From Bacillota bacterium (lineage in GTDB: Bacteria; Bacillota; Clostridia; Lachnospirales; Lachnospiraceae), in assembly GCA_023386815.1 (NCBI GenBank), contig JAEWIZ010000021.1:96357-160356 (forward strand): a stretch of 64,000 bases of DNA, written 5' to 3'. The translations under genes were made by a program, and so were the position numbers. Each line of letters begins with the position of its first letter. The stretch's first letter is position 1. The notes under the pieces were generated by a model. The model was not told where the DNA came from. It was given only the letters and a program-made list of their open reading frames with translations, and ran no database searches. Shown here piece by piece: positions 1 to 8,211 of the stretch.

Positions 1-19
1 ACGTATCGATCGATTAGAT

Positions 20-382
20 TCATACTTCTTCATCCTCCTTTAATAATAATTCTAATTGTTCAGAAAGTGTTCTCCACTCTTTTTTTAAATGCTGATAAAC
101 AGCCTTCCCTTCTTCACTCAAGACATAGAATTTTCGTGGTCTGCTTTCACTGGTATCCCACTCGCTGGTAAGTAATCCTTGCTTTTCTAATCTGCGCAAG
201 AGGGGATATAGGGTCCCGGCCTCAATCAGAGTACTCTTTTCTTCTAATTTCTGCACCAAAGAGTATCCATATTCTGGACTTCCTAGCTGACTTAAAACCG
301 AGAGCACCAGGGTTCCTCGTTTTAATTCTATAATCAGTGAATTTATTAGTTCATTATAAGCTTCCAAATAATCACCTGCCAT
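20..382 (-). CDS. PadR family transcriptional regulator
   Basis: A 120-residue winged-helix repressor of the PadR type. The N-terminal half has the family pattern: a helix ending in RGTLVLSVLSQL, the GYSLVQKLEE recognition region, then GTLYPLLRRLEKQGLL and the basic wing SRPRKFYVLSEEG; the C-terminal helices (about 90-118) would form the dimer. An in-frame GTG at 421 would extend the protein, but the perfect promoter at 424-453 should start RNA near 417, so the ATG at 382 is preferred; its ribosome site is weak. PadR proteins usually repress a neighbouring efflux gene and themselves. The right-hand neighbour is rnr, so the target probably lies left of the window. Family call firm; ligand and target unknown. 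Confidence 0.88.
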   Translation of the reverse strand: MAGDYLEAYNELINSLIIELKRGTLVLSVLSQLGSPEYGYSLVQKLEEKSTLIEAGTLYPLLRRLEKQGLLTSEWDTSESRPRKFYVLSEEGKAVYQHLKKEWRTLSEQLELLLKEDEEV

Positions 383-423
383 TTTGTTATTAAGGAAAAT
401 TGTAAAATACTTCCCTTGCACTT

Positions 424-453
424 ATTATAGTGTATGACGTACACTATTGTCAA
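424..453 (-). promoter_or_regulatory. padR promoter with overlapping palindrome
   Basis: Read on the minus strand: -35 TTGACA (453-448), an 18-base spacer and -10 TATAAT (429-424), both exact consensus. The spacer contains an inverted repeat, GTGTA-N5-TACAC (430-444), placed where a bound dimer would block RNA polymerase. PadR proteins commonly repress their own gene, so this is a good candidate operator; that it is one is an inference. Confidence 0.75.
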
Positions 454-535
454 CATGATAATATTAATATTATAAAAATAATAAATAAAATATTATGGCT
501 TTGTTTTGATTTATTATTTTAAAATAGCAAAATTA

Positions 536-544
536 TGGTATACT
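536..544 (+). promoter_or_regulatory. Candidate rnr promoter (extended -10)
   Basis: TGG directly followed by TATACT gives an extended -10 element about 45 bases before the chosen rnr start. No good -35 hexamer is visible, which is tolerated for extended -10 promoters. It would drive the rnr-smpB unit. Confidence 0.4.
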
Positions 545-589
545 ATTAGTAAATTGTCCTCTGCGACATGCAGTAGAATGGAGGAAAAG

Positions 590-2773
590 ATGAAAGAAAA
601 CGAATTATTGAAAGAAAAGAAAGAAATGCTTGAGGAAATGTTTTCAAGCAAAGAATATAAACCAATGAGGTTTAAGGATCTTCTTGTATTATTGCAGGTT
701 CCAAAGGGGGCCAAGCATGAACTAAAAATGGTATTAGACCAAATGATTTCAAAAGGGACTATCATATTAGATACGCAGGGGCGTTATCGTGTTCCTGGTG
801 ATGATATAAAGGTAGGAACATTTTCGGGTACACAGAAGGGGTTTGGCTTTGTAATATTAGAGGGTGAGGAAGCAGATATTTTCATACCGGGTGAGTCTAC
901 AAAAGGAGCTCTCCACGGTGATAAAGTAATGGTAGTCATTAAAGATGAACAAACCGGTAGAAGAAAAGAAGGTGCGGTTGTTAACATTCTTGAACGTGGA
1001 AAGAATGAAATTGTTGGTACCTTTGAAAAAAGTAAGAATTTTGGCTTTGTTAGACCTGATAATCAAAAGTTCGGTAAGGATATTTTTATTCCCAAGGAAC
1101 ATACCAAGGGAGCTGTGGACGGTCATAAGGTTGTAGCAAAGATCACAAACTATGGGGATGAGTCTCATAGCCCGGAAGGTAAAATTGTTGAAATTCTCGG
1201 ACATATGAATGACCCTGGTGTAGATATTATGTCGGTAATCAAAGCCTACGATCTTCCAGTTGAATTTCCGGATGAAGTAATGCGGTCACTGGATAAGGTT
1301 CCGGAGGAGATAGATCCTACAGAAATAGAAAACAGGATGGATATCAGGAATTTGATGACCGTTACGATCGATGGGGAAGATGCGAAGGACTTAGATGATG
1401 CCATTACCCTTACAAAAGAAGGAGACATATATCATCTGGGAGTTCATATCGCTGATGTCACACATTATGTGAAAGAAGACTCTGCGCTGGACAAAGAAGC
1501 ATTAAAGCGTGGAACCAGTGTATATTTAGTAGATCGTGTTATACCGATGCTGCCGCATAAGCTGTCGAATGGAATTTGCTCTTTAAATCCGGAGGTAGAC
1601 AGATTATCCTTAAGCTGCTTCATGGACATTGATTCCAAAGGTACTGTAATCGGGCATAAAATTGCTGAGACAGTCATGCGCTCCGATCGACGAATGACCT
1701 ATACGAATGTGGCGAAGATCGTGGAGGGGCAGGACGAGGATGTAAGGAAAGAGTATGAAGAGTTCGTTCCCATGTTCCTGCTCATGCAGGAGTTGGCAGA
1801 AGTACTAAGAGCGAGAAGACATAAGAGGGGATCCATCAATTTTGATTTCCCAGAGAGTAAGATTATCGTTGATAAGCAGGGGAAACCAATTGAAATCAAA
1901 CCTTATGATAGAAATAAAGCAACGAAGATCATTGAGGAGTTCATGTTAATTGCAAATGAGACTATTGCAGAAGATTTCTTCTGGCAGGAAATTCCGTTTG
2001 TGTACCGAACCCATGATAACCCGGATGATGATAAGATTAGAAAATTAGCAGTGTTTATCAATAACTTTGGATATAGTATCAAGGTTGGGCAGGAAGAGAT
2101 TCATCCTAAGGAAATTCAAAAGCTCTTAATAAAAGTCGAGGATACACCGGAAGAAGCCCTAATTAGCAGACTAACCTTGCGATCCATGAAGCAAGCAAAA
2201 TACACGGTTGTAAATACCGGGCATTTTGGATTGTCTGCGAAATATTATTGCCATTTTACCTCTCCGATTCGCCGATATCCTGATTTGCAGATCCACAGAA
2301 TCATTAAGGAAAATCTAAATGGTAAGCTGGGAGAGAAACGAAGAGAGCATTATGAAAAAATTCTTTTCTCAGTTACGGAGCATTCCAGCAAGACAGAACG
2401 TAGGGCGGATGAATCTGAGCGTGAAGTACAACGACTGAAAAAAGTGGAATATATGATGGATCACATCGGTGAGATCTTCGAAGGTGTTATCTCTGGAGTA
2501 ACCAGTTGGGGTATGTATGTGGAGCTGCCCAATACCATTGAGGGAATGATTCGGGTTAGTGAAATGAATGATGATTACTATATTTATGATGAAGAACATT
2601 ACCAGATGATAGGAGAACACACCAAAAAAGTATATAAGCTAGGGCAAAAGGTTACCGTAGAGGTGGTGAATGCTGATAAAATAATGCGTACCATTGATTT
2701 TGCTCTTGTGGAAGCAGAAGCTTTTGAAGAAATGGAGGCAACGCCTCCTAAAAAAAGGAGTCGTGAAGAATAA
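590..2773 (+). CDS. rnr: Ribonuclease R
   Basis: A 727-residue 3'-to-5' exoribonuclease that degrades structured RNA, including mRNA released by trans-translation. Visible in order: N-terminal helix-turn-helix (about 10-60), two cold-shock/OB domains (about 65-215, with the GTFSGTQKGFGFV and GTFEKSKNFGFV motifs), the RNB catalytic domain with the acidic metal-binding cluster DGEDAKDLDDA near residues 260-272, and a C-terminal S1 domain (GVISGVTSWGMYVEL). Start ATG 590 is chosen because GGAGG sits five bases upstream; longer in-frame starts (506, 578) lack such a site. smpB follows immediately, with ssrA beyond, a conserved Firmicute order that couples ribosome rescue to RNA decay. secG, often found upstream, is absent here. 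Confidence 0.96.
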   Translation: MKENELLKEKKEMLEEMFSSKEYKPMRFKDLLVLLQVPKGAKHELKMVLDQMISKGTIILDTQGRYRVPGDDIKVGTFSGTQKGFGFVILEGEEADIFIPGESTKGALHGDKVMVVIKDEQTGRRKEGAVVNILERGKNEIVGTFEKSKNFGFVRPDNQKFGKDIFIPKEHTKGAVDGHKVVAKITNYGDESHSPEGKIVEILGHMNDPGVDIMSVIKAYDLPVEFPDEVMRSLDKVPEEIDPTEIENRMDIRNLMTVTIDGEDAKDLDDAITLTKEGDIYHLGVHIADVTHYVKEDSALDKEALKRGTSVYLVDRVIPMLPHKLSNGICSLNPEVDRLSLSCFMDIDSKGTVIGHKIAETVMRSDRRMTYTNVAKIVEGQDEDVRKEYEEFVPMFLLMQELAEVLRARRHKRGSINFDFPESKIIVDKQGKPIEIKPYDRNKATKIIEEFMLIANETIAEDFFWQEIPFVYRTHDNPDDDKIRKLAVFINNFGYSIKVGQEEIHPKEIQKLLIKVEDTPEEALISRLTLRSMKQAKYTVVNTGHFGLSAKYYCHFTSPIRRYPDLQIHRIIKENLNGKLGEKRREHYEKILFSVTEHSSKTERRADESEREVQRLKKVEYMMDHIGEIFEGVISGVTSWGMYVELPNTIEGMIRVSEMNDDYYIYDEEHYQMIGEHTKKVYKLGQKVTVEVVNADKIMRTIDFALVEAEAFEEMEATPPKKRSREE

Positions 2774-3238
2774 GTGGGGGAAAATTTTAAACTAATAGCC
2801 AATAATAAGAAAGCTTATTTTGACTATTTTATTGAGGAAAAGTATGAGGCTGGCATCGCATTGCATGGAACAGAGGTAAAATCCCTCCGCATGGGGAAAT
2901 GCAGCTTAAAGGAGTCCTTTCTCCGAATTGAGAAAGGGGAAGTATTTATTTATAATATGCACATCAGTCCTTATGAAAAAGGAAATATATTCAATAAGGA
3001 TCCACTGAGAGTGAAAAAACTGTTGATGCATAAGTATGAAATAAATAAAATCGCAGGAAAAATTGTTCAGAAGGGGTATACCTTAGTGCCATTACAGATT
3101 TATTTTAAAGGAAGTCTGGTTAAAGTAGAGATCGGACTGGCAAGAGGTAAAAAACTCTATGACAAACGCGAGGATATCGCCAAGAAGGATCAGCGCAGAG
3201 AAGCTGAGAAGGACTTTAAGGTGAAGAATTTATATTAA
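2774..3238 (+). CDS. smpB: SsrA-binding protein SmpB
   Basis: A 154-residue tmRNA-binding protein that carries ssrA RNA into stalled ribosomes. The hallmark N-terminus (IANNKKAYFDYFIEEKYEAG), the GTEVKSLR segment and the Lys/Arg-rich C-terminal tail (KREDIAKKDQRREAEKDFK), which mimics a codon-anticodon pair in the decoding centre, are all present. It begins with GTG in the base right after the rnr stop codon. AGGAG inside the end of rnr lies about 13 bases upstream, so translation is probably coupled to rnr. Length is normal and ssrA itself lies 246 bases downstream. Confidence 0.96.
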   Translation: MGENFKLIANNKKAYFDYFIEEKYEAGIALHGTEVKSLRMGKCSLKESFLRIEKGEVFIYNMHISPYEKGNIFNKDPLRVKKLLMHKYEINKIAGKIVQKGYTLVPLQIYFKGSLVKVEIGLARGKKLYDKREDIAKKDQRREAEKDFKVKNLY

Positions 3239-3247
3239 AAATATAGC

Positions 3248-3314
3248 TTATCACAATTTTTTTGCTGGTAGGGTTACACATCTTACCAGCTCTGCCAGCA
3301 AGAAATTTTGATAA
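3248..3314 (+). other. Long imperfect hairpin between smpB and ssrA
   Basis: TTATCA at the left end pairs with TGATAA at the right end; inside, a run close to AATTTTTTTGCTGG faces CCAGCAAGAAATTTT. An alternative inner stem, GCTGGTA with TACCAGC, is also possible. A T-rich stretch (TTTATTTTTTTT) follows within about 20 bases. It could be a weak terminator for rnr-smpB or a processing site. Pairing is seen in the sequence; the role is inferred. Confidence 0.45.
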
Positions 3315-3387
3315 ATGCTTTATTTTTTTTGTAAACTATGTTATTATAACTTCAGACAATTGATAAACACGTCAAGATACTTCTGAT

Positions 3388-3416
3388 TTAACATTTTATA
3401 TTTCTGATTTTATATT
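3388..3416 (+). promoter_or_regulatory. Possible ssrA promoter
   Basis: TTAACA and TATATT separated by 17 bases; a TATAAT overlaps at 3416-3421. This would give a precursor with a 5' leader of about 60 bases, trimmed to the mature tmRNA end by RNase P. The -35 match is moderate and other choices are possible in this AT-rich tract. Confidence 0.35.
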
Positions 3417-3484
3417 ATAATAGAAGGTTGAATCGAAGTGGGAATACATCTTGTTTGCGAACCAGAGGATACATCTTACCTTTC

Positions 3485-3850
3485 GGGGTTGTACTGGTTT
3501 CGACGGGGGTTTTGAAGTTGTGGAAGCCATTCGCAGACTAGGACTGCGTCACCAACTTAGAACTAAAATTAAACGCAAACAATAATTACGAATTAGCTGC
3601 AGCGTAAGCATGCAGCTTGTCGACCTTAGGCAACTCGCGGCTTAAGACCTCGGCATCAAATTAGCGAGGCCCTTTATCCTCAAAGCTTTGAGAAGATAAA
3701 AGATTTATGAAGCTACTGAAACTATGAGCCTGTCTGTCGGCGCTTAGCGGAGGGAACAGTGAACTTCGGGTTCACATAAAAGATTGACTGTAATGGGAGA
3801 AACTGCAATGAATGGGCTTTCGGACAGGGGTTCAACTCCCCTCAGCTCCA
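3485..3850 (+). ncRNA. ssrA: Transfer-messenger RNA (tmRNA)
   Basis: The 5' end GGGGUUG pairs with CAGCUCC near the 3' end to form the tRNA-like acceptor stem; the conserved GGTTTCGACGGGG follows at the 5' side and a T-arm-like GGGTTCAACTCCCC precedes the 3' arm. The discriminator base is A3850 and the CCA tail is not encoded, since TAG follows. The tag frame resumes at GCA 3575 and stops at TAA 3607, encoding ANNNYELAAA, a typical hydrophobic degradation tag. It works with the upstream SmpB and RNase R. Ends are assigned from stem pairing. Confidence 0.95.
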
Positions 3851-3865
3851 TAGTTAAAAAATGAC

Positions 3866-3901
3866 GAGGAAATGCTTGTTTTAAGCGTTTCCTCAATTTT
3901 T
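3866..3901 (+). terminator. Terminator of ssrA
   Basis: A 12-pair stem (GAGGAAATGCTT against AAGCGTTTCCTC, one T-G wobble) with a five-base loop, followed by AATTTTT. Confidence 0.85.
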
Positions 3902-4123
3902 ATGTACTGACATACTAATTTACAGTAAATGCTGTTAGTAACCGACATGCCACCAATGACATGAAGACCATTAACCGCAACCCGGAAATACAATCTCCAA
4001 CTTCTTATTTCGCACCTTCACAAATTTAAATATAGTAGCTTAAAATGCAAATTTTTAGTGCAGAAGTATATAGCGTAAAAAAATAAAACATGATAAACTT
4101 AAGAAATAAGAAACTTGTAGAAA

Positions 4124-5941
4124 ATGGACGATATCACCGTGAAAAAGAGAACCTTAAAAAAAGAACTTACAATACTTATGATGTTAGCTTCCACGTGTAC
4201 ATTATTATCCGCGTGTTTTGCAATTTTGTATGTCTTCTTTGCTTTCTTTATTGGGAATACCCGGGAAGATATAGAGTATGTGTTAAATAATATAAGCCAG
4301 CAGTATCGGTCGCATATGCAGTTTATCGAAGATGGTGCGGTATCTATCAGACATAATACTATGTTGGATTCATTCTTTGAATATGACGAATATGATGATG
4401 CAACAGTCGAAGAACAATTATCCTATAGTATGGAATTATTTTCTGACAGAAATATGATTGATCGCCAGATGCCGTTTGTCGTAAGTGTTTTTTTGTTCAA
4501 TAGAAAAGATGATTGTGTATATGAACATTATTATGCATCGACACTTGCAGCAGAGACAGAAAAAGAAGATCAATATAAGGCGTTACAACAACAATTTAAA
4601 AAAAGCAATAAGCAATATGAGTGTACATTCAATGATGATAGCATCAATCTGATTTTTAGAATTTATGATGATGATATGCAGGAAAAGGGGATTTGTATTG
4701 CAGAAATAAATCAAGAAGCAATTCGTACAATCCTAGATGGAGTAACCTCCTATACCGATAGTGCATGGGGCGTAATAACTGATGATAATACAATCATTGC
4801 TTATCATGGCGACAAAAACTATATTGATCAATTAACAAAGTTAGGGACTGTTTGGAGAGGAAAGCAATCCTTAAGTGATTTTCAAGTCATTGGATGTGGT
4901 GATACCTGTGGATTTGGAGTTAGGACAGTTGTTGCAGTAGGACAGAAGAATATATTTTCAATTTTGATGCCAACAATGTTGATATTTGTTGTGGGTTTAA
5001 TAGTAGTGCTTGCGGTTACTGTTTTCGTTGCATACAGTACAAGTAACAGGTTTACTAAACCAGTTACAAGAATGATCGAAAGTATCAGGGCTTTTGGTAA
5101 GCAGGATTTCGATGTGCGAATGGAAGAATCATTCATACGGGAACTTCATGATATCGGTAGTGTATTTAATGAGATGGCAGATCGAATAAAGTATTTGATC
5201 ATGCAAGTATATGAAAAACAGATTTTAGCGACACAATCTCAGGTAAAATACTTACAAGCACAGATTAACCCCCATTTCCAGTTTAACATATTAGCGATGC
5301 TCAGTTTGAAAGCAAAAATGTCAGGAAATGAAGAGGTATATGAAGGACTACTTGCATTTTCAAAGCTAACTCAAGGAAAAATCTTTCGAGAAAAAGAAAT
5401 CAAAATTAAGGTATCGGAAGAACTTGAGATTGTAAGCTTCTATTTGTGCTTACAAAAAAGTAGATACCAGGAAAAAATTTCTTATGAAATTACTTTAGAG
5501 AATGATCAAATTAATCAGAATCTGATTCCGCGTCTATTGATTGAATCTTTGGTAGAAAATGCTGTTTCCCATGGATTGGAACCGAAAAAGGATAATGGAA
5601 CCATTAAGGTTCATTTATATGAACAGGACGAGATAAGGATAGAATCCTCAGGAATGGAAGGGGAAGAAAACAAAGCTCAAAAAATGCTACATATTTGTAT
5701 TGAAGATGATGGAGTTGGTTTTAATACAGAGCAGATGGTAGAAAGTGATACAGAGAAAGGGGCTTGGAACGAAACAATAGAACATACCCATACTGGTTTT
5801 GAGAATACAAAGCGAATGTTACAGATATTATACGAAGATCAACATAAGTTCCTAATTAGTAGCCAAAAAGGGAAGGGAACAAAAATTGAGCTTGTAATTC
5901 CAGTAGAAAGAACAGGGATGGTTTGCGAAGGGGAAAAGTAA
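4124..5941 (+). CDS. YesM/LytS-type sensor histidine kinase
   Basis: A 605-residue membrane sensor kinase. Transmembrane helix 1 lies near 15-43, an extracellular sensor region runs to about 275, and helix 2 (about 278-305) leads into a HAMP domain (306-357). The His_kinase domain has QINPHFQFNIL with the phospho-accepting His384; the ATPase domain shows the N box (LLIESLVENAVSHGL) and the glycine loop EDDGVGFN. The family usually pairs with AraC-type YesN regulators to switch on carbohydrate ABC operons, and such a regulator follows 44 bases downstream. Start ATG 4124 lacks a clear ribosome site, so the exact N-terminus is uncertain. The ligand is presumably the glycan handled by the downstream genes, perhaps presented by the lipoprotein at 6716. 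Confidence 0.92.
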   Translation: MDDITVKKRTLKKELTILMMLASTCTLLSACFAILYVFFAFFIGNTREDIEYVLNNISQQYRSHMQFIEDGAVSIRHNTMLDSFFEYDEYDDATVEEQLSYSMELFSDRNMIDRQMPFVVSVFLFNRKDDCVYEHYYASTLAAETEKEDQYKALQQQFKKSNKQYECTFNDDSINLIFRIYDDDMQEKGICIAEINQEAIRTILDGVTSYTDSAWGVITDDNTIIAYHGDKNYIDQLTKLGTVWRGKQSLSDFQVIGCGDTCGFGVRTVVAVGQKNIFSILMPTMLIFVVGLIVVLAVTVFVAYSTSNRFTKPVTRMIESIRAFGKQDFDVRMEESFIRELHDIGSVFNEMADRIKYLIMQVYEKQILATQSQVKYLQAQINPHFQFNILAMLSLKAKMSGNEEVYEGLLAFSKLTQGKIFREKEIKIKVSEELEIVSFYLCLQKSRYQEKISYEITLENDQINQNLIPRLLIESLVENAVSHGLEPKKDNGTIKVHLYEQDEIRIESSGMEGEENKAQKMLHICIEDDGVGFNTEQMVESDTEKGAWNETIEHTHTGFENTKRMLQILYEDQHKFLISSQKGKGTKIELVIPVERTGMVCEGEK

Positions 5942-5985
5942 GATAATTATCGCTGATAACTATATGGTGTTTTGGAGGGGAAACT

Positions 5986-6729
5986 ATGTGGAATGTGATG
6001 GCGGCAGATGATGAAGCATATATTAGGGAAGCGTTACAAAAATTAATTCATTGGGAAAAGATGGGCTGCACATTATCAAAAGTAGTATGTAATGGACAAG
6101 AATTAATTGATCAAATGCAGGAAGGATACCCAGAGATTATCATTACAGATATACAAATGCCATTGGTAAATGGTTTGGAAGTATGTAAATTTGTATATGA
6201 ATATTGTCCCGAAACACAAGTTATATTGCTGACTGCATATTCAGATTTTGAATATGCAAAAACGGCTATCAAATATAGTGCATGTGATTATGTATTGAAA
6301 ATATCAGTTATGGAAGAACTTCCGGAAGCAGTAAATAAGGCAATTGAAAAATTAGAAAAAAGTCGTCGAGAAATAGAGAAGACGGAAAAAGATGAACCAG
6401 GAACCTTATTTCTACAGATTGAGCAATACATTGAACAAAATTTTAAGTCTAAGATATCATTGGATGAGATCGCAGATGCGTTGCATGCCAATCGTAGTTA
6501 TTTAAGTAGATTATATAAGAACAAAAAGGGAATTAATTTGTTCGATGCGATACTAGATAGAAGAATTGAAGCTGCAAAAGAATACATGATGAATACTGAT
6601 ATGAAAACATATGAAATATCTGGAGCTGTTGGCATTGAAGATGCAGGATACTTTTCTAAGATGTTCAAGAAAAAAACAGGAGTCTCACCAAAAGATTACA
6701 GAAAGAAAGAAAATAATGCGGAAATATAG
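5986..6729 (+). CDS. YesN-type response regulator (receiver plus AraC domain)
   Basis: A 247-residue regulator: receiver domain at 1-120 with Asp55 in the TDIQMP motif, then a short linker and an AraC/XylS double helix-turn-helix (about 145-243, ending FKKKTGVSPKDYRK). It is shorter than many YesN proteins, which carry a long middle region of about 250 residues. It has a strong site (TTGGAGGGG) and follows its kinase directly. It is expected to activate the importer and glycosidase genes from 8212 on. The next gene starts inside its last codons. Confidence 0.93.
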   Translation: MWNVMAADDEAYIREALQKLIHWEKMGCTLSKVVCNGQELIDQMQEGYPEIIITDIQMPLVNGLEVCKFVYEYCPETQVILLTAYSDFEYAKTAIKYSACDYVLKISVMEELPEAVNKAIEKLEKSRREIEKTEKDEPGTLFLQIEQYIEQNFKSKISLDEIADALHANRSYLSRLYKNKKGINLFDAILDRRIEAAKEYMMNTDMKTYEISGAVGIEDAGYFSKMFKKKTGVSPKDYRKKENNAEI

Positions 6730-7978
6730 TCGAAATTACCTAGTTATGATAGTAATATTTTTTTGTATTTTAACGGGCTGCAAAAAAGAGGAAATAGAAC
6801 CAATTACAATTACTGTGATACATGCCTGGGGCAGTACAGAAGCTGATCATGTCGCAATGCGTGAGATTTATCAGGGATTTCAGAAAGAAAATCCAGATGT
6901 GCGTCTTCAGCTTATCTCTATGCCTACGAGAGATAAAATGCTGAAAAAAGTTGAAGATATGATTATGGTTGGTGATACACCGAATATTATATGTTTTAGT
7001 GGTATGGGACAGAATAGAACCTACGATTTTATGGTGGAAAATAATATGGCTTTGGATTTAATGCCATATTTGGAATCGGATCCTGAATTCGCTAGCAGTA
7101 TATCGAATACAAACCTAGAATACTGGGTAACGGAGGACAATCGGCTTTTTTCAATTGCAGATGTATTATCACTAAGCGGAGGATACTGGTATAATGAGGA
7201 TATACTTCAAAAAGCAGGCATAGCCGAAATACCTGGCAACTGGGATGGGTTTCTTTTGATGTGTGAAAGACTGAGTAACTGGTCTGAAAAACAAGATGCC
7301 GGAATAAAACCTCTTCAGCCATCCTCAGAGGGATATCTGTATTTTGCTGATCATATGTTTGCAGAAAATGGTGGATATACACAGAAGGCAATACAGAATC
7401 ATCAGATGATTGTTAGAGATGATGAATTTGGAATAATGATTAAACAATTGAAGGAAATTTATAATTTTTCCACATCAGAAAGTGAGAACTATAGTTATCT
7501 GGATGAGACAAGCCTGTTTAATGAAGGGAAGTTGGCTATTTATGTAAACGGTGTATGGGGTGCACCAATGATTGCCGGAAGTATTAATGCAAAGTATGCC
7601 TTACTGCCAACAGAATCAGGTGATGCTATGTCATGTACCTCCACATGTCTAGGGTATGTTTTAGGGAATAGTGATAATGAAGAAAAGGAAACGGCGTCTG
7701 TTCGATTCATTAAATATATGCTAAGTGAGAAAGTTCAGACTAGAATTTTACAGGAAACGGAGCAGATTCCTTCCAATCCACATATCGATTTAAGCAAATT
7801 TGAAAACGAAAAATCTAGGTTATATCAGGCAGCATCCTTAGTTCTAAGTGCAGACAGGAAGATTGAAGTTCCGGATAATTTATGGACAGCTTCTCAGAAA
7901 TATAATTTTACAGGTAATATATTGAAAGTTTTATCAGGAGAATTATCAGATCAAAGGTTTGAAGAATTATTAAAATAA
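6716..7978 (+). CDS. Sugar-binding lipoprotein encoded with the sensor pair
   Basis: A 420-residue family 1 extracellular solute-binding protein (CUT1 class). The start is ATG 6716, which overlaps the regulator gene by 14 bases, suggesting translational coupling; it gives a clean lipoprotein signal (hydrophobic MIVIFFCILTGC, lipidated Cys22), whereas the longer frame from 6611 would not. The mature part has the usual closed-pocket features (WYNEDILQKAGI, LFNEGKLAIYVNGVWGAP). It is separated by a terminator from a second binding protein and the permeases, so it may act as an extracellular sensory subunit for the kinase rather than as the transport receptor; that is an inference from gene order. 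Confidence 0.88.
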   Translation: MRKYSRNYLVMIVIFFCILTGCKKEEIEPITITVIHAWGSTEADHVAMREIYQGFQKENPDVRLQLISMPTRDKMLKKVEDMIMVGDTPNIICFSGMGQNRTYDFMVENNMALDLMPYLESDPEFASSISNTNLEYWVTEDNRLFSIADVLSLSGGYWYNEDILQKAGIAEIPGNWDGFLLMCERLSNWSEKQDAGIKPLQPSSEGYLYFADHMFAENGGYTQKAIQNHQMIVRDDEFGIMIKQLKEIYNFSTSESENYSYLDETSLFNEGKLAIYVNGVWGAPMIAGSINAKYALLPTESGDAMSCTSTCLGYVLGNSDNEEKETASVRFIKYMLSEKVQTRILQETEQIPSNPHIDLSKFENEKSRLYQAASLVLSADRKIEVPDNLWTASQKYNFTGNILKVLSGELSDQRFEELLK

Positions 7979-7993
7979 AGAGATTATAAATGG

Positions 7994-8042
7994 ATACAGG
8001 TTGGTGATTATGTATAGCAGAATTGCCAGCCTGTATTTTTTT
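7994..8042 (+). terminator. Terminator after sensor operon
   Basis: Stem ATACAGGTTGG against CCAGCCTGTAT (11 pairs, one wobble), followed by seven consecutive T. It separates the sensing genes (4124-7978) from the transport and hydrolase genes. Confidence 0.85.
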
Positions 8043-8211
8043 ATGTGCGAAATAGGAATTTGTTGCAAGGAGGTAAATAAAATCTATTTTTTATAAATAA
8101 AATGGTCAATATTTTTCAGAAACAGGTAAACCCAATATATTCAAATTGCATAAAAAAGAAGATAAAATTAACAACATCAAAGAAAAAACACACAAAACCA
8201 GGAGGATGTAT

